Assembly: GCF_042649925.1 (NCBI RefSeq)
Contig: NZ_JBHSAF010000003.1
Coordinates: 62,001 to 126,000 of the forward strand
DNA: 64,000 bases
Direction: 5' to 3'
Source: Pseudaeromonas sharmana
GTDB lineage: Bacteria > Pseudomonadota > Gammaproteobacteria > Enterobacterales > Aeromonadaceae
The notes beneath the pieces are model-generated. The model was not told where the DNA came from. It did not search any database and saw only the letters and a program-made list of their open reading frames with translations. The position numbers and the translations under genes were made by a program. Positions 16,024 to 25,109 of this stretch are shown in pieces; the first letter of the stretch is position 1, and the number at the start of each line of letters is the position of its first letter.

Positions 16024-16200
16024 TCCATGAAGTGTCAGGGCAGCATCGCTGCCGATAAGATATTAAAAATAAAGGTAAAACCACGAATGTGGCCATGGAG
16101 ATAGCAGACACGGCTTTCCGGATGGTGTCAATTGGCGGCGGTTTCGATTATTTCGAACTGAGAGCTCGGGATGGCGGAAGCCATCCCGGGGAGCAGTGGA

Positions 16201-17097
16201 TCAGGGGGCGGTTGCCAGCCGTTGCCGACGGGCGTAACGCCAGCTTTCAGCGCTGAACAGCGCCAGGGCCAGCCAGATAAATCCGAAGGTCAGCAGCTTG
16301 GCGCCCTGGATCGGTTCGCCATACAGCGTGATGGCCAGCAGGAACATCAGGCTCGGGCCAAGATACTGGATGAAACCGAGTGTGGATAACGGGATCAGGC
16401 GGGCGCCGGCGGTAAACAGCAGCAGCGGGACTGTGGTGACAACCCCGGCGGCCAGCAACAGCAGGTTCAGCGACAGCGGGTTGGCACTCATGTCACTGGT
16501 CGGGCTGTCGGCTATCGCCAGCAGATAGAACAGTGCCAGAGGCAGCAACAGCAAGGTTTCTACAAACAGGCCGCTCTGGGCATCCACCGGTATCTTCTTG
16601 CGAATCAGGCCGTAGATGCCGAAGGAGCCGGCCAGGGTCAGGGCTATCCAGGGCAGGTGACCGATCATCACCACCTGAATCAGTACGCCCAGGGTGGCCA
16701 GCCCCACGGCCAGCCATTGCAGGCGGCGCAGCCGCTCGCCGAGGAACAGCATGCCCAGCAGTATGTTCAGCAACGGATTGATGTAGTAGCCGAGGCTGGC
16801 TTCGAGCAGATGGTTATGGTTCACCGACCAGATGAACAGCAGCCAGTTACCGGCCACCAGCAGTGCCGACAGCGTCAGGTTCAGCAGCTGGCGCGGTTGG
16901 CGCAGCACTTGCCGCACCTTGTAGCCCTGGCGGGTAACAACCAGCAGCACCAGCAGCAGTACGCAGGACCAGATGATGCGATGGGTCAGGATTTCACCGG
17001 CCGGTACGGCCGTCAGCCATTTGAAATAGATGGGGCAAACCCCCCAGATCAGGAAGGCACTGAGGGCATACAGGATCCCTTTTTGTTCATTCGACAT
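16201..17097 (-). CDS. rarD: RarD-type EamA/DMT permease
   Basis: A 298-aa inner-membrane protein with ten hydrophobic helices in two EamA halves. It starts MSNEQKGILYALSAFLIWG and includes CPIYFKWL, hallmarks of the RarD (chloramphenicol-sensitive protein) branch of drug/metabolite transporters. Substrate unproven. The ATG at 17097 has GAGGAG before it; the longer frame to 17178 is less likely. A stem-loop (16167-16175 with 16180-16188) follows the stop, without a clear T run. Confidence 0.9.
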   Translation of the reverse strand: MSNEQKGILYALSAFLIWGVCPIYFKWLTAVPAGEILTHRIIWSCVLLLVLLVVTRQGYKVRQVLRQPRQLLNLTLSALLVAGNWLLFIWSVNHNHLLEASLGYYINPLLNILLGMLFLGERLRRLQWLAVGLATLGVLIQVVMIGHLPWIALTLAGSFGIYGLIRKKIPVDAQSGLFVETLLLLPLALFYLLAIADSPTSDMSANPLSLNLLLLAAGVVTTVPLLLFTAGARLIPLSTLGFIQYLGPSLMFLLAITLYGEPIQGAKLLTFGFIWLALALFSAESWRYARRQRLATAP

Positions 17098-17292
17098 AAC
17101 GACTCCTCGCAAGCTGTGGTCATGAGTGTAACGCTTGCGCTGCGCAACCAGAATCCTGCTGTCATGCTCTGCCAGCAAAATAGTGTTTTGTGATATGAAT
17201 CGCAGTATCGGTGCAGGGTAATGGCGAGTACGACTGAGAACTTAGGTAACGGGTAGCGTTTTGTGCTGTCGCGGTCGGCGCTTGATGGTGGC

Positions 17293-17321
17293 AAAAAAAA
17301 CCGGGCAGCCTGGCTGCCCGG
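17293..17321 (-). terminator. Terminator of the first RND efflux operon
   Basis: CCGGGCAGCC (17301-17310) pairs with GGCTGCCCGG (17312-17321); on the minus strand it is followed by eight T residues. It lies 17 bp past the permease stop codon. Confidence 0.93.
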
Positions 17322-17337
17322 TCGTGAGGGTCACACC

Positions 17338-20300
17338 TTAGTGATGCTGACCTTCTCCTGCTTTTGGTGGTACGGTTTCGTCGAACTCTTCGAGCGGCTT
17401 GTGCGTCTCACCCAGGTAGGTGTAGATCACCGGCAGCACGAACAGCGTGAACAGGGTACCGATTGACAGCCCCGCGACGATAACCAGACCGATGCCGAAG
17501 CGGCTGATGGCACCGGCACCCGATGCTCCCATCAGCGGAATCAGACCGGCGACCATGGCGGCTGTCGTCATCAGGATCGGCCGCAGACGGATACGGGTGG
17601 CCAGCTTGACGGCGGCCATCTTGTCCAGCCCGCGCTTGAGCTGCTCTTCCTTCGTCACTTCACAGATCAGAATACCGTGCTTGGTAATCAGACCGACGAG
17701 GGTAATCAGCCCGACCTGGGTGTAGATGTTCATCGTTGACAGCCCCCAGGCCATGGCGATCAAGGCCCCGCTGATTGCCAGCGGCACCGACACCAGGATG
17801 ACCAGCGGATCACGCACACTCTCGAATTGCGAGGCCAGTACCAGGAAGATGACGAACAGCGCCAGCGCGAAGGTACCGATCAGGGCATTCCCTTCGGTCA
17901 CATACTGACGGGCCTCGCCCATGTAGTTGTGCTGATAGCCGATCGGCAGTGATGGCGTGATCTCGTTTTCGAAGAACGCCACGGCGTCGCCCATCGAGAC
18001 CCCGGGTGTTGGCACCACACCGATGGTGGCCGCGTTGAGCTGGTTGAACTTCGGCAGTGAACGCGGCTCGGTCTGCAGCTGGACATTCACCAGGTTGCCC
18101 AGGGGAACCGCAGTGCCATCTGCCGCCCGGACGTAGTAGCGCTTGATTGATTCCGGGTTAAGACGGAACTTGCGCTCTACCTGCGGTATGACTTCATAGC
18201 TGCGGCCGTTCAGATCGATGCGGTTGACGTAGCCATCGCTCATCATGGTGCTCAGCGTGACGCCGATGTCCTGCATCGTGATGCCGTAGGCACCGGCCTT
18301 GTCGCGGTTGACCGTGATGCGCATGGTGCCTGAGTCGTAGGCCAGGTCGAGTTCAGAGTAGACGAACTGACGGTTGGCCGAGACTTTCTGCATGATGCTG
18401 TCGGCGACCTGGAACAGGCTTTCGAAGTTGTTCGGGGTCGTGATGACATACTGCAGCGGCAGGCCGCCACCGGCCCCCGGCAATTCCGGGAACTGGAAGC
18501 TGCTGACCGTCATCTCCGGAATGTCCTGCAGCGACTCGTTGGTACGGTGCAGCACCTGCTTCAGGTCTTCACGCTGGCTCCACGGCTTCAACACCGCTAT
18601 GCCCATGCCCTGGTTCGAGTTCGGAATACCGGCAAACGACAGGGTGGTGGCCATGGCCGGATCCTTCATCAGGCGGCCGGTGACTTCACCCATGGTGGCT
18701 TCGATGTAGTCGAGGTTGGCAGTGTTCGGCCCCTTGGTCATCACCATGTAGGCGCCCTTGTCCTCGGACGGTGCCAGCTCGGCCGGAATGAACTTGAACA
18801 GAATCGGCAACGAGGCGAAGACACACACCGCAAAGGCGATGACCACCGGACGGTGCAGCATCACCCGGTCCAGTGCCCGTGAATAGGCATCGGTCAGGCG
18901 ATTGAGGGTGTTTTCGACACCGCGTTCAAACGCATTCGGGTTGGAGTGCTCTTTCAACATCTTGGAGCACATCATCGGCGACAGCGTCAGCGCTATGACC
19001 CCGGAGACGAACACCGATCCGGCCAGTGTCAGCGCAAACTCCTTGAACAGCGAGCCGGTCACGCCGCCCATCAGGGCGATAGGGGCATACACAGCGGCTA
19101 GCGTGATGGTCATCGAGATGACCGGCAGGGCGATTTCCCGGGTACCTATGATGGCGGCGCGGAACGGATCTTCACCGGCCTTGATGTGGCGGTCGACGTT
19201 TTCCACGACGACGATGGCGTCGTCGACCACCAGACCGATGGCCAGCACCATGGCCAGCAAGGTCATCAGGTTGATGGTGAAGCCAAACACCTGCATCAGC
19301 ATGATGACGCCGATCAGTGACAGCGGAATCGTGATGACCGGGATGACGACCGCGCGCAACGACCCGAGGAACAGCGTGATGACCACCAGAACGATGACGC
19401 CAGCTTCGACAATGGTTTTCACCACTTCGTCGATGGATTCGTTGATCGCTTCGGTCGAGTCATACAGCAGGCTCATCTTGATGGTCGACGGCAGGTTGCG
19501 TTGCAGCTCCGGCATCATCTTGACGACGCTGGCGGCAATTTCCAGCGGGTTGGCTGTCGGTGAGGCGTCGAGGCCGACAACGACCGCTTCCTTGCCATTG
19601 GCCATGGCCCGGTAGACGTCATGGCTCTTCTCGAGGCTGACCTTGGCGATGTCGCGCAGGCGAATGACGGCCCCATCCCGGCTGGCGACGACCAGTTTCT
19701 CCAGATCGGCAACGTTGTCGACCTGGGTCTGGGCATCGGCGTTATACAGCGTGAAATAGCCGGTAGCCTGACCCGGAGAGGACTGGTAGTTGTTGGCTTG
19801 CAGCACGTTCATGACCTCGCTGGAGGTCAGGTTGTATGCGGCCATGCGTTCCGGGTCCAGCCAGATCCGCAGCGCAAACTCGGTACCCCCGTAGAGATTG
19901 ACCTTGGCCACCCCTTCGACGGTAAACAGCTGCGGCTTGATAACCCGCTCCAGATAGTCGGTGATCTGCGATGAGTTCAGCTCGTCACTGGAGAACGAGA
20001 TATACATGATCGAGGTGCTGGAGCCGGTCGACATGTCGAGGCTCGGATCCTCGGACTCCTTCGGCAGCTGGGAACGAACCGAGTTGACCTTGGCGAGGAT
20101 ATCCGACAGGGCTGCGTTCGGGTCTGTGTTCAGCTTCATGTTCACCGTGATGGTGGAACTGCCGAGCTGGCTCTTCGAGGTCATGTAGTCGATGTTGTCA
20201 GCCTGGGCAATGGCCTGTTCCAGCGGTTGGGTAATAAACCCCTGGATCAGACTGGCGCTGGCACCGTAGTAGCTGGTCGAGACCGTGATCACCGTATTGG

Positions 20301-20421
20301 TGATCTTGGGGTACTCCCGGACCTGCATCCCCTTCAGTGCCTGCAGACCGAGCAGCACGATCAGCAGGCTGATGGAGATCGCGAGCACCGGTCGACGAAT
20401 AAACGTATCGGTAAATTTCAT
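17338..20421 (-). CDS. RND multidrug efflux permease (HAE1 family)
   Basis: A 1027-aa inner-membrane proton-driven exporter subunit. FIRRPVLAISISLLIVLLG is the family-typical first helix. The proton-relay Asp pair is in LVVDDAIVVVENVD and the partner Lys in ITKHGILICEVTKEEQ. It is closer to the MdtB/MexK/VexH type than to AcrB by length and first-helix sequence. It lies directly downstream of its adaptor gene in a tetR-adaptor-permease operon. No outer-membrane channel gene is in this operon, so it probably uses a TolC-like protein or the channel at 23733-25109. Confidence 0.95.
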   Translation of the reverse strand: MKFTDTFIRRPVLAISISLLIVLLGLQALKGMQVREYPKITNTVITVSTSYYGASASLIQGFITQPLEQAIAQADNIDYMTSKSQLGSSTITVNMKLNTDPNAALSDILAKVNSVRSQLPKESEDPSLDMSTGSSTSIMYISFSSDELNSSQITDYLERVIKPQLFTVEGVAKVNLYGGTEFALRIWLDPERMAAYNLTSSEVMNVLQANNYQSSPGQATGYFTLYNADAQTQVDNVADLEKLVVASRDGAVIRLRDIAKVSLEKSHDVYRAMANGKEAVVVGLDASPTANPLEIAASVVKMMPELQRNLPSTIKMSLLYDSTEAINESIDEVVKTIVEAGVIVLVVITLFLGSLRAVVIPVITIPLSLIGVIMLMQVFGFTINLMTLLAMVLAIGLVVDDAIVVVENVDRHIKAGEDPFRAAIIGTREIALPVISMTITLAAVYAPIALMGGVTGSLFKEFALTLAGSVFVSGVIALTLSPMMCSKMLKEHSNPNAFERGVENTLNRLTDAYSRALDRVMLHRPVVIAFAVCVFASLPILFKFIPAELAPSEDKGAYMVMTKGPNTANLDYIEATMGEVTGRLMKDPAMATTLSFAGIPNSNQGMGIAVLKPWSQREDLKQVLHRTNESLQDIPEMTVSSFQFPELPGAGGGLPLQYVITTPNNFESLFQVADSIMQKVSANRQFVYSELDLAYDSGTMRITVNRDKAGAYGITMQDIGVTLSTMMSDGYVNRIDLNGRSYEVIPQVERKFRLNPESIKRYYVRAADGTAVPLGNLVNVQLQTEPRSLPKFNQLNAATIGVVPTPGVSMGDAVAFFENEITPSLPIGYQHNYMGEARQYVTEGNALIGTFALALFVIFLVLASQFESVRDPLVILVSVPLAISGALIAMAWGLSTMNIYTQVGLITLVGLITKHGILICEVTKEEQLKRGLDKMAAVKLATRIRLRPILMTTAAMVAGLIPLMGASGAGAISRFGIGLVIVAGLSIGTLFTLFVLPVIYTYLGETHKPLEEFDETVPPKAGEGQHH

Positions 20422-20434
20422 CTCTCGCTCCGCG

Positions 20435-21580
20435 TTACAGCATCGGGGTGGTATCCGGCTTGGTCAGCAGCGAATCCGGCATGATCTTGACATGGCTGCC
20501 GTTGGACAGGCGGACCTGGCCACTGGTAACCACCTGTTCGCCCGGCTTCAGGCCATCCAGGATATGCGCCATATCTTCCTTGCGCTCACCGACGTGCACG
20601 ACGACCTGACGGGCCACCATGACCGGCTTGCCTTCGGCATCCTTCAGCGCCTCGCCCTTCTCATCCTTACCCGGCTCGACGACGTAGACGGTCTGACCGT
20701 ACAGCGTGAAGTTGATGGCAGTCTGCGGAATGGCGATCTGTTGCGGCAGCAACGGTAACAGCACCTGCACCTTGGCGAACATGCCGGAACGCAGCAGGCC
20801 ATCGGAGTTCGGGATCGCGGCTTGCACCTGAACCACACCGGACTGGGCACTGACCGCAGGTTCAATGGCCGAGATGGTGCCGCTGAACGGTTGGTTCGGA
20901 TAGGCATCCACGTAGATGTGCAACTGCTGGCCGACCTTGACCTGGGCCAGATCGGTCTGCGGTATGGTGAAGCGGATCTTCATGACGCTGGTGTCTTCGA
21001 GGCGCACTATGTCGCTACCTGCTTGCAGGTACTGGCCCAGATAGACGTTGCGGATACCCACCTGGCCGGCGAACGGGGCTCGGATGTTCATCCGGTCAAT
21101 GGTGGCTTGCAGCGACTCGATCTGACCGGCCAGTTGCAGGTAGTCGGCCTCGGCGTCATCCAGGTTGCCCTTGGAGACAGTTCCCTTGGCATACAGGCTG
21201 CGCATGCGGTCGAGATTGGCCTTGGTCGCCGGCATCCGGCCCTGGGAGGCCTTCAGGTTTGCTTGCTCAACCGAGGCATCCAGACTCAGCAGCAGTTCAT
21301 TCTTCTGTACCTGCTGGCCTGACTCGAACGCGATCCTGGCCACCTTGCCGGCGGTTTCGTTGCTGATATCCAGCCCCTGATTCGGTTCAATGAAGCCAAT
21401 CGCCTCTATGGTAGGTGTCCAGTCATTGGCCTTGACCTCCTGTACCGCTACCGGGAAGGTAGGGACTGGCATGTTGGCAAAATACTGGGCCATCATGTGG
21501 TTCTTGACGAGGTTGAATCCAATCACGCTGCCGAAGATAAGCAGCACCAAGACCAGCATTATTGCCGTCCACTTTTTCAT
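20435..21580 (-). CDS. RND periplasmic adaptor (membrane fusion protein)
   Basis: A 381-aa adaptor linking the RND permease to an outer-membrane channel. An N-terminal membrane anchor (IMLVLVLLIFGSVIGFNLV) replaces a lipobox. The barrel-sandwich (GKVARIAFESGQQVQKNELLLSLD), alpha-hairpin (about residues 105-165) and beta-barrel segments follow in the normal order. The ATG overlaps the upstream tetR stop codon in ATGA, so the two are translationally coupled. The permease follows after 13 bp. Confidence 0.92.
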   Translation of the reverse strand: MKKWTAIMLVLVLLIFGSVIGFNLVKNHMMAQYFANMPVPTFPVAVQEVKANDWTPTIEAIGFIEPNQGLDISNETAGKVARIAFESGQQVQKNELLLSLDASVEQANLKASQGRMPATKANLDRMRSLYAKGTVSKGNLDDAEADYLQLAGQIESLQATIDRMNIRAPFAGQVGIRNVYLGQYLQAGSDIVRLEDTSVMKIRFTIPQTDLAQVKVGQQLHIYVDAYPNQPFSGTISAIEPAVSAQSGVVQVQAAIPNSDGLLRSGMFAKVQVLLPLLPQQIAIPQTAINFTLYGQTVYVVEPGKDEKGEALKDAEGKPVMVARQVVVHVGERKEDMAHILDGLKPGEQVVTSGQVRLSNGSHVKIMPDSLLTKPDTTPML

Positions 21581-22167
21581 TGTTGTTCTCTCCCGGATGA
21601 AGATGAGGGGCTGGCGAGAATGGACTGCCAGCTGGCCTCGGCCATGTGTTCTCTCAGTGAATCGTTTAAATCAAAATCGTAAAACTTGTGCTCATGTTGT
21701 ACGCATTGCACCGTCGCCAGGCTCAATGCGCCGAGCAAACAGGGCGGCATATTGCGAAACAACCCCTGGTCGATGCCGCGCTGGAAGAAGTCGTCCAGCG
21801 GTTGCCACTGCGCCCGGGTCCAGGCGCGGACCTCTTCGGTGAAAAAAGGAGTGCGTTCATAAAGATCCTTGAACAGCATGACATCCGCATGATCCTGGAT
21901 ACCCTGGCAGCCGTTGAACCACATCTGGCGATAATTGGCATAGCTGGTCACGTTCAAATCCACCTGCTGGAACAGGATGTCGCAGATGTGCTGCATCGAA
22001 CTACGGTACAGCTGGTGAATCAGCTCTTCCTTGCTGGAAAAATAGCGATAGAAAGAGCCGGTAGCCATGCCAGCTTGTTGAGCCATGTTCTGGACCGAAC
22101 AGCCATGAAAGCCCTGTTCGATAAATAACCGCAGTGCTACCTGCATCAGCCGGGTGCGCTTATCCAT
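21577..22167 (-). CDS. TetR-family repressor of the first RND pump
   Basis: A 196-aa regulator. Residues 1-50 form the DNA-binding domain (ALRLFIEQGFHGCSVQNMAQQAGMATGSFYRYFSSKEEL). The C-terminal domain is the ligand pocket. It is the first gene of the operon it most likely represses, and a perfect 18-bp palindrome lies about 78-95 bp upstream of its start. Four bases overlap the adaptor gene, so levels of repressor and pump will be linked. Confidence 0.92.
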   Translation of the reverse strand: MDKRTRLMQVALRLFIEQGFHGCSVQNMAQQAGMATGSFYRYFSSKEELIHQLYRSSMQHICDILFQQVDLNVTSYANYRQMWFNGCQGIQDHADVMLFKDLYERTPFFTEEVRAWTRAQWQPLDDFFQRGIDQGLFRNMPPCLLGALSLATVQCVQHEHKFYDFDLNDSLREHMAEASWQSILASPSSSSGREQQ

Positions 22168-22244
22168 ATTGCCTCGTCGTCATCGCTGGCCATGCATGGT
22201 CCCATGCGGGAACTAAACTGGCGCTGAATAAGAGTTCATATTTG

Positions 22245-22262
22245 TGAATGAACGTTCATTCA
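22245..22262. promoter_or_regulatory. TetR-type operator palindrome
   Basis: TGAATGAACGTTCATTCA is a perfect 18-bp palindrome upstream of the tetR-adaptor-permease operon. The TGAA(T/C)GNNCGTTCA style is common for TetR-family sites. The neighbouring 120 bp up to the tRNA promoter are AT-rich and hold no gene. Confidence 0.75.
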
Positions 22263-22401
22263 TTATCGCTGAATTCTTACGGATGCAACAAATTTTTAGT
22301 CAATTGGTTGCACTTTTCGCGCGTGCGACGCAACAAGAATGTGTGTTTTTTATTCACTCCAGTCAAAAAAACGGCAAACACGCTTTTTTTTCCAAAAAAA
22401 C

Positions 22402-22430
22402 TGGACAAGCCGGGCCTCGGTTCGTACTAT
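22402..22430 (+). promoter_or_regulatory. Sigma-70 promoter of the tRNA operon
   Basis: TGGACA (22402-22407) and TACTAT (22425-22430) are separated by 17 bp. An A/T tract lies just upstream (UP-element-like) and a GC-rich discriminator follows, as usual for stable-RNA promoters under stringent control. The first tRNA begins 20 bp after the -10. Confidence 0.75.
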
Positions 22431-22450
22431 TTCGACCCGTCCGATGACGA

Positions 22451-22527
<77 letters not shown>

Positions 22528-22567
22528 TGCTCAGCGGCGTGTCATCAGATGGACAAAAAACAGCAAT

Positions 22568-22644
22568 GGTGGCTGTAGCTCAGTTGGTAGAGTCCCGGAT
22601 TGTGATTCCGGTTGTCGTGGGTTCGAGCCCCATCAGCCACCCCA
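22568..22644 (+). tRNA. tRNA-His (GTG)
   Basis: 77 nt. Acceptor stem GTGGCTG/CAGCCAC with the extra 5' G opposite C73 that is characteristic of tRNA-His. The anticodon loop reads TTGTGAT with GTG, and CCA is encoded. Equivalent to hisR. Confidence 0.97.
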
Positions 22645-22662
22645 TTTTGCTGTTACACCCGT

Positions 22663-22748
22663 GCGAGGGTGGCGGAATTGGTAGACGCGCTAGCTTCAGG
22701 TGTTAGTGTCCCCCGGACGTGAGGGTTCAAGTCCCTCCTCTCGCACCA
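22663..22748 (+). tRNA. tRNA-Leu (CAG)
   Basis: 86 nt, a class II tRNA with a long variable arm. D arm GGCGGAATTGGTAGACGCGC, anticodon loop CTTCAGG (CAG), T arm GGTTCAAGTCC, encoded CCA. Equivalent to leuT/leuP. Confidence 0.97.
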
Positions 22749-22795
22749 CATATTTTATCGATGGGCCATTGTGCCGATCAGATAACACAGTTTTT

Positions 22796-22872
<77 letters not shown>

Positions 22873-22879
22873 CTTCCAT

Positions 22880-22904
22880 AAAGCCCGGCTTATTGCCGGG
22901 CTTT
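22880..22904 (+). terminator. Terminator of the tRNA operon
   Basis: AAAGCCCGGC (22880-22889) pairs perfectly with GCCGGGCTTT (22895-22904) around TTATT, 7 bp after the CCA of tRNA-Pro. Confidence 0.85.
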
Positions 22905-23005
22905 ATGCTTATTTACGTAGTGTGTATTTATTCTAACACGCCTCAATCCTATCCTCGGTACATCAACACAATGCCACACCCTGCCGTTTGCGTCCGAGGT
23001 GTCAA

Positions 23006-23662
23006 ATGCAACACTCCTTTGTTCTGAATCAGGATGAGCGACTCATGTTGCGTGAGCTGTTTTCTGCACCGGCCGTGGCGGACGAAGACCTGTCTTCGTT
23101 GTCGCTAGGGTGGGACCACGCCAGTGCGGGCGATGCAGAGACCATGCTGGCGATGCTGTTGCCGTTGTTGCAACAAGCCGAACAGCTGGTGTTGCATGCC
23201 AATTATGGCCAGCACAGGTTCTCCTTTCGTCTGTCGGTGGCGGAAGATGAGTGGGGACGGCCCGAGCTGCGCTTCTCGCCACCGCTGATTCTGGATGTCA
23301 CCCACAGTCAGCCTCGCGCCTGGCGAGCCTGCCACCCGAGCGGCATCCATCTGACCGATCAGGCCGGCCGACCGCTGGATTGGCATATCCGCAACCTGTC
23401 CGCGACCGGCATGCAGCTGGATGGCCCGGTGCCACCCTTGCCGGCCGGCATCCGCTTTCAGGCCTGCCTGGCGGCACCGGAGCTGGAGCCGATTCCGATC
23501 TGTGGCCAGATGGTGCGTCAGGAGGAGCTCAGCTCCGGCTGGCGGCGTTGTGTGGTGCGGCTGCACCTCGACGATGAGGCATGCTTTCAGCTCAACCAGT
23601 ATCTTTACCAGCAGCATCTGCGCCAGTATCCGATCCCTGAACTGCTCAAAGCTGTCAGTTAA
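23006..23662 (+). CDS. PilZ-domain protein
   Basis: A 218-aa cytoplasmic protein. The C-terminal half has the PilZ pattern: HIRNLSATGMQLDG (about residues 130-143) corresponds to the D/NxSxxG part of the cyclic-di-GMP site and CGQMVRQEE to a following strand, while the upstream RxxxR arm is not clear. It may be a c-di-GMP receptor or a degenerate PilZ/YcgR-like protein. I chose the ATG at 23006 with CGAGG before it; a TTG at 22988 is also in frame. It stands alone between the tRNAs and the efflux operon. Confidence 0.72.
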   Translation: MQHSFVLNQDERLMLRELFSAPAVADEDLSSLSLGWDHASAGDAETMLAMLLPLLQQAEQLVLHANYGQHRFSFRLSVAEDEWGRPELRFSPPLILDVTHSQPRAWRACHPSGIHLTDQAGRPLDWHIRNLSATGMQLDGPVPPLPAGIRFQACLAAPELEPIPICGQMVRQEELSSGWRRCVVRLHLDDEACFQLNQYLYQQHLRQYPIPELLKAVS

Positions 23663-23692
23663 GCCGTTCCGCGGCGCAAAGCAGCCATGAAA

Positions 23693-23715
23693 AAGCCCCT
23701 GCGAGAGGGGCTTTG
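23693..23715. terminator. Bidirectional terminator between the PilZ gene and the efflux operon
   Basis: AAAGCCCCT (23693-23701) and AGGGGCTTT (23707-23715) form a 9-bp stem with loop GCGAG; an A run lies to the left, giving U residues on the minus strand. It separates two convergent genes. Confidence 0.82.
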
Positions 23716-23732
23716 GTGTCTTCAGGGCCGGG

Positions 23733-25109
23733 CTATTTCTGCCAGCCACCGCCAATGGCCTTGAACAGCGCTATCTGGTTGCTTAGCTGGGCCAGCCGGG
23801 TCGAAACCATCGTCTGGCGGGCAGAAAACAACGAGCGCTGGGCATCGAGGCGTGTCAGGTAGCTGTCGACCCCCTCGTTGTAGCGGTAGTCAGCCAGCTG
23901 GAAATAACGCTCATTGGCGGCGACCAGTGCCTGTTGGGCATCGGCCTGCTGCTGGAAGTAAGTCTCGGAACCCAAGCCGTTCGCCACTTCTTGAAACGCC
24001 GTCTGGATGGTCTTCTCGTAGGTGGCAACGGCCTGCTTGGCCGCGATCTCGGCAACATCCAGGTCCGCTACCCGCTTGCCGCCATCGAAGAGCGGAAGGT
24101 TCAGCTGCGGAATAAAACTCCAGGTTCCGGTGCCGCCATCGAACAGGTGTCCCAGCTCTGTGCTGGCAGTGCCGGCGGTTGCCGTCAACGTGATCGTCGG
24201 GAAGAACGCGGCACGGGCAGCGCCAATGTTGGCATTCGCTGCCTTCAGGCTGTGTTCCGCGGCCAGAATGTCCGGACGTTGCTGCAGCAGCGAGGAGGGG
24301 GCACCGACCGGGATGCTGGCCAGTTTCACCTCGTTCAGCGAGGCCGGCAGCGACACATCCGCAGGCAGCGGGGTGCCCAGCAGTAACGTCAACGCATTGC
24401 GATCCTGCAATACCAGCCGTTGATACTGGGCGACACTGACGCGGGCGCTCTCCAACGAGGTCCGACTCTGCGCCAGCTCCATGTCGGAAGCCGAGCCGAG
24501 TTCATATTTCTTTTGCGTCAGAGCATAGGTTTCCTGCTCGGTCTGCAAGGTTGATTGACTCAGCGTAAGCAGTTCCTGGTCGGCGATCAGCGTCAAATAG
24601 GCGTTGGCCAGCGAGGCGACCAATGCAATCTGGGTACTGCGCTGGGTTTCGACCTGAGCCAGGTAGGTTTCCAGTGCCTGATCTTTCAGACTCTGGATTC
24701 GGCCGAACAGATCCAGCTCGTAAGCCGTGATGCCGACCTGGGCATTGTATTGTGAACCGATCTGTTCCTGGCCGGTGCCATTGGTATCACCGGAGGTCTG
24801 CTGGCGGGTGCTGGAGGCGCCGGCCGCGACGGTCGGTAGCTGTGCGGCACGCTGGATCCGGTATTGCGCCTCGTAGCTCTGAACATTCAGGGCGGCCAGG
24901 CGCAGGTCGCGGTTGTTTTCCAACCCGAGCGCAATCAGCCGCTGCAACTGCGGATCGAGGAACTGCTGTTGCCAGCCGCTGAGGGTGGCACTGGTCTCTG
25001 CGGTTTGCCAGCTGGCGCCTGCCGGCATCTCCGGGCGCTGATAATCAGGTGCCATGGAACAGCCTGCCAGCAGCAGGCCGAGGGAGAGGGCGAGGAACGA
25101 CTTAGTCAT
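23733..25109 (-). CDS. Outer-membrane channel lipoprotein of the tripartite RND pump (NodT/OprM family)
   Basis: A 458-aa protein. MTKSFLALSLGLLLAGC is a lipoprotein signal, followed by SMAPDYQRPEMP, the typical N-terminus of OprM/AdeK/NodT channels. Two repeated helical OEP halves follow (ALNVQSYEAQYRI, ERYFQLADYRYNEGVDSYL). The ATG at 25109 is preceded by AGGAGG and overlaps the end of the permease gene by 8 bp. Third gene of adaptor-permease-channel, the AheABC layout known from Aeromonas. Confidence 0.93.
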   Translation of the reverse strand: MTKSFLALSLGLLLAGCSMAPDYQRPEMPAGASWQTAETSATLSGWQQQFLDPQLQRLIALGLENNRDLRLAALNVQSYEAQYRIQRAAQLPTVAAGASSTRQQTSGDTNGTGQEQIGSQYNAQVGITAYELDLFGRIQSLKDQALETYLAQVETQRSTQIALVASLANAYLTLIADQELLTLSQSTLQTEQETYALTQKKYELGSASDMELAQSRTSLESARVSVAQYQRLVLQDRNALTLLLGTPLPADVSLPASLNEVKLASIPVGAPSSLLQQRPDILAAEHSLKAANANIGAARAAFFPTITLTATAGTASTELGHLFDGGTGTWSFIPQLNLPLFDGGKRVADLDVAEIAAKQAVATYEKTIQTAFQEVANGLGSETYFQQQADAQQALVAANERYFQLADYRYNEGVDSYLTRLDAQRSLFSARQTMVSTRLAQLSNQIALFKAIGGGWQK

